From Diaphorobacter limosus (lineage in GTDB: Bacteria; Pseudomonadota; Gammaproteobacteria; Burkholderiales; Burkholderiaceae_C), in contig NZ_CP136921.1 in assembly GCF_033100095.1 (NCBI RefSeq), positions 1,334,501 through 1,398,500 of the forward strand: a stretch of DNA of 64,000 nucleotides, in the 5' to 3' direction. Under the pieces are notes generated by a model, which saw only the letters and a list, made by a program, of their open reading frames with translations, was not told where the DNA came from and searched no databases. Shown one piece after another: positions 63,676 to 64,000 of this stretch; the first letter of the stretch is position 1; each line of letters starts with the position of its first letter. The position numbers and the translations under genes are program-made.

Positions 63676-64000
63676 CTAGCCAATTACTTCTTCCAGCAGG
63701 AGAAGCGCCAGAAAGCCGACAAAGAACATCGCCGTCACCCAGGGGCGATCTGGCGTTTCGTGTGCTTCGATCAGCAGTTCTTCGGTCACGAGGTAGAGCA
63801 ACGCAATCAGACCAAACGCGAAGAAGCCAGTCAGAAGAGGGTTGGGCAACAGCGCCACCGGCGCTCCAAGCAAGGCCCCGATCGGCAGCAAGAGCACGAG
63901 CGCGGCCGTGATCCAGACGACCCTGGCACGGGAGCGAACGCTCTCGCCGAGTTCCGTGGCCACTGTCAATCCCAGGAACAGAACCTCGATGGTCAGGGCG
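63676..64000 (-). CDS. ZIP-family metal transporter, C-terminal part
   Basis: The gene enters from beyond the right edge; 108 codons are visible. Features are LTIEVLFLGLTVATELG, helices RVVWITAALVLLLPIGALL and LLTGFFAFGLIALLYLV, the metal-site segment TEELLIEAHETPDRPW, and a final helix ending LLLLEEVIG. This fits a ZIP/GufA-type transporter moving divalent metals. It converges with czcS, 35 bp apart. Confidence 0.8.
   Translation of the reverse strand, partial: ALTIEVLFLGLTVATELGESVRSRARVVWITAALVLLLPIGALLGAPVALLPNPLLTGFFAFGLIALLYLVTEELLIEAHETPDRPWVTAMFFVGFLALLLLEEVIG

Larger units (their letters stand above)
39774..64000 (-). mobile_element. Tn4371-like integrative conjugative element carrying czc metal resistance (right part)
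   Basis: From the tRNA-Leu(CAA) terminator to the window edge all genes belong to a conjugation module (traG, copG, trbBCDEJLFGI, DUF2274) or to metal-resistance cargo (czcABC, czcI-like, czcRS, ZIP). The gene order and very tight overlaps are those of Tn4371-type ICEs. Relaxase, partition and integrase genes would lie to the right, outside the window. The dispersed GCGC palindromes of the backbone are absent here, which supports foreign origin. traG is interrupted by an IS, so this copy is probably not self-transmissible. Confidence 0.85.

Overview
The window looks like a high-GC betaproteobacterial chromosome of the family Comamonadaceae (Acidovorax / Alicycliphilus / Diaphorobacter type). 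The evidence is a ZTP riboswitch in front of glyA, a divergent tctCBA/tctDE tricarboxylate system, a 3-hydroxybutyrate-oligomer hydrolase, DUF349/DUF748/DUF2788/DUF2189 proteins, and a dispersed GATAGCT...GCGC palindrome in intergenic spaces. The genus is an inference; no rRNA gene is present.

Backbone, 1 to about 39.2 kb. A short-chain dehydrogenase and RNase R on the minus strand are followed by two tandem tRNA-Leu(CAG) genes. Next come large DUF349 and DUF748 envelope/unknown genes on the minus strand, then a 730-bp intergenic region holding a structured minus-strand RNA candidate and a plus-strand promoter. A lytic transglycosylase follows, then glyA (behind a ZTP riboswitch) with nrdR, aroC, a CBS protein, a homoserine-type sulfhydrylase, hydrolases, and a copper-type TonB receptor (OprC/NosA-like CxxxM/HxM residues) behind a DUF2946 protein. 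Further along are hemH, a Lon-like protease, a sulfur-uptake operon (rhodanese, YeeE/YedE, small membrane protein), the 3HB-oligomer hydrolase, tctABC and tctDE, hslR, a CopD-like protein, and a cysM-nudix-tusA operon.

Junction, 39.19 to 39.78 kb. An orphan 5' half of tRNA-Leu(CAA) breaks just after the anticodon loop. A 187-bp inverted-repeat-rich spacer follows. Then comes a complete tRNA-Leu(CAA) gene whose anticodon is split (C34|A35) by a 237-nt Azoarcus-type group I intron. The terminator of this tRNA runs into the last codons of the first gene of an integrative conjugative element.

Mobile element, about 39.77 kb to beyond the right edge. This is a Tn4371-like type IV secretion ICE read on the minus strand: traG, copG, trbB-C-D-E-J-L-F-G-I and a DUF2274 gene. 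traG is split between its Walker A and Walker B motifs by a 1195-bp IS5-family insertion with a 4-bp CTAA duplication, so this copy is probably transfer-defective. Upstream of traG lie an eexN-like lipoprotein, a LysR regulator and a heavy-metal cargo: czcA, czcB, czcC, a czcI-like gene, a DUF4148 protein, the divergent two-component pair czcR/czcS, and the end of a ZIP transporter. The integrase and left end lie outside the window.

The strongest unusual signal is the tRNA-Leu(CAA) junction: a broken tRNA, an intact intron-bearing copy next to it, and an ICE end, all within 600 bp.
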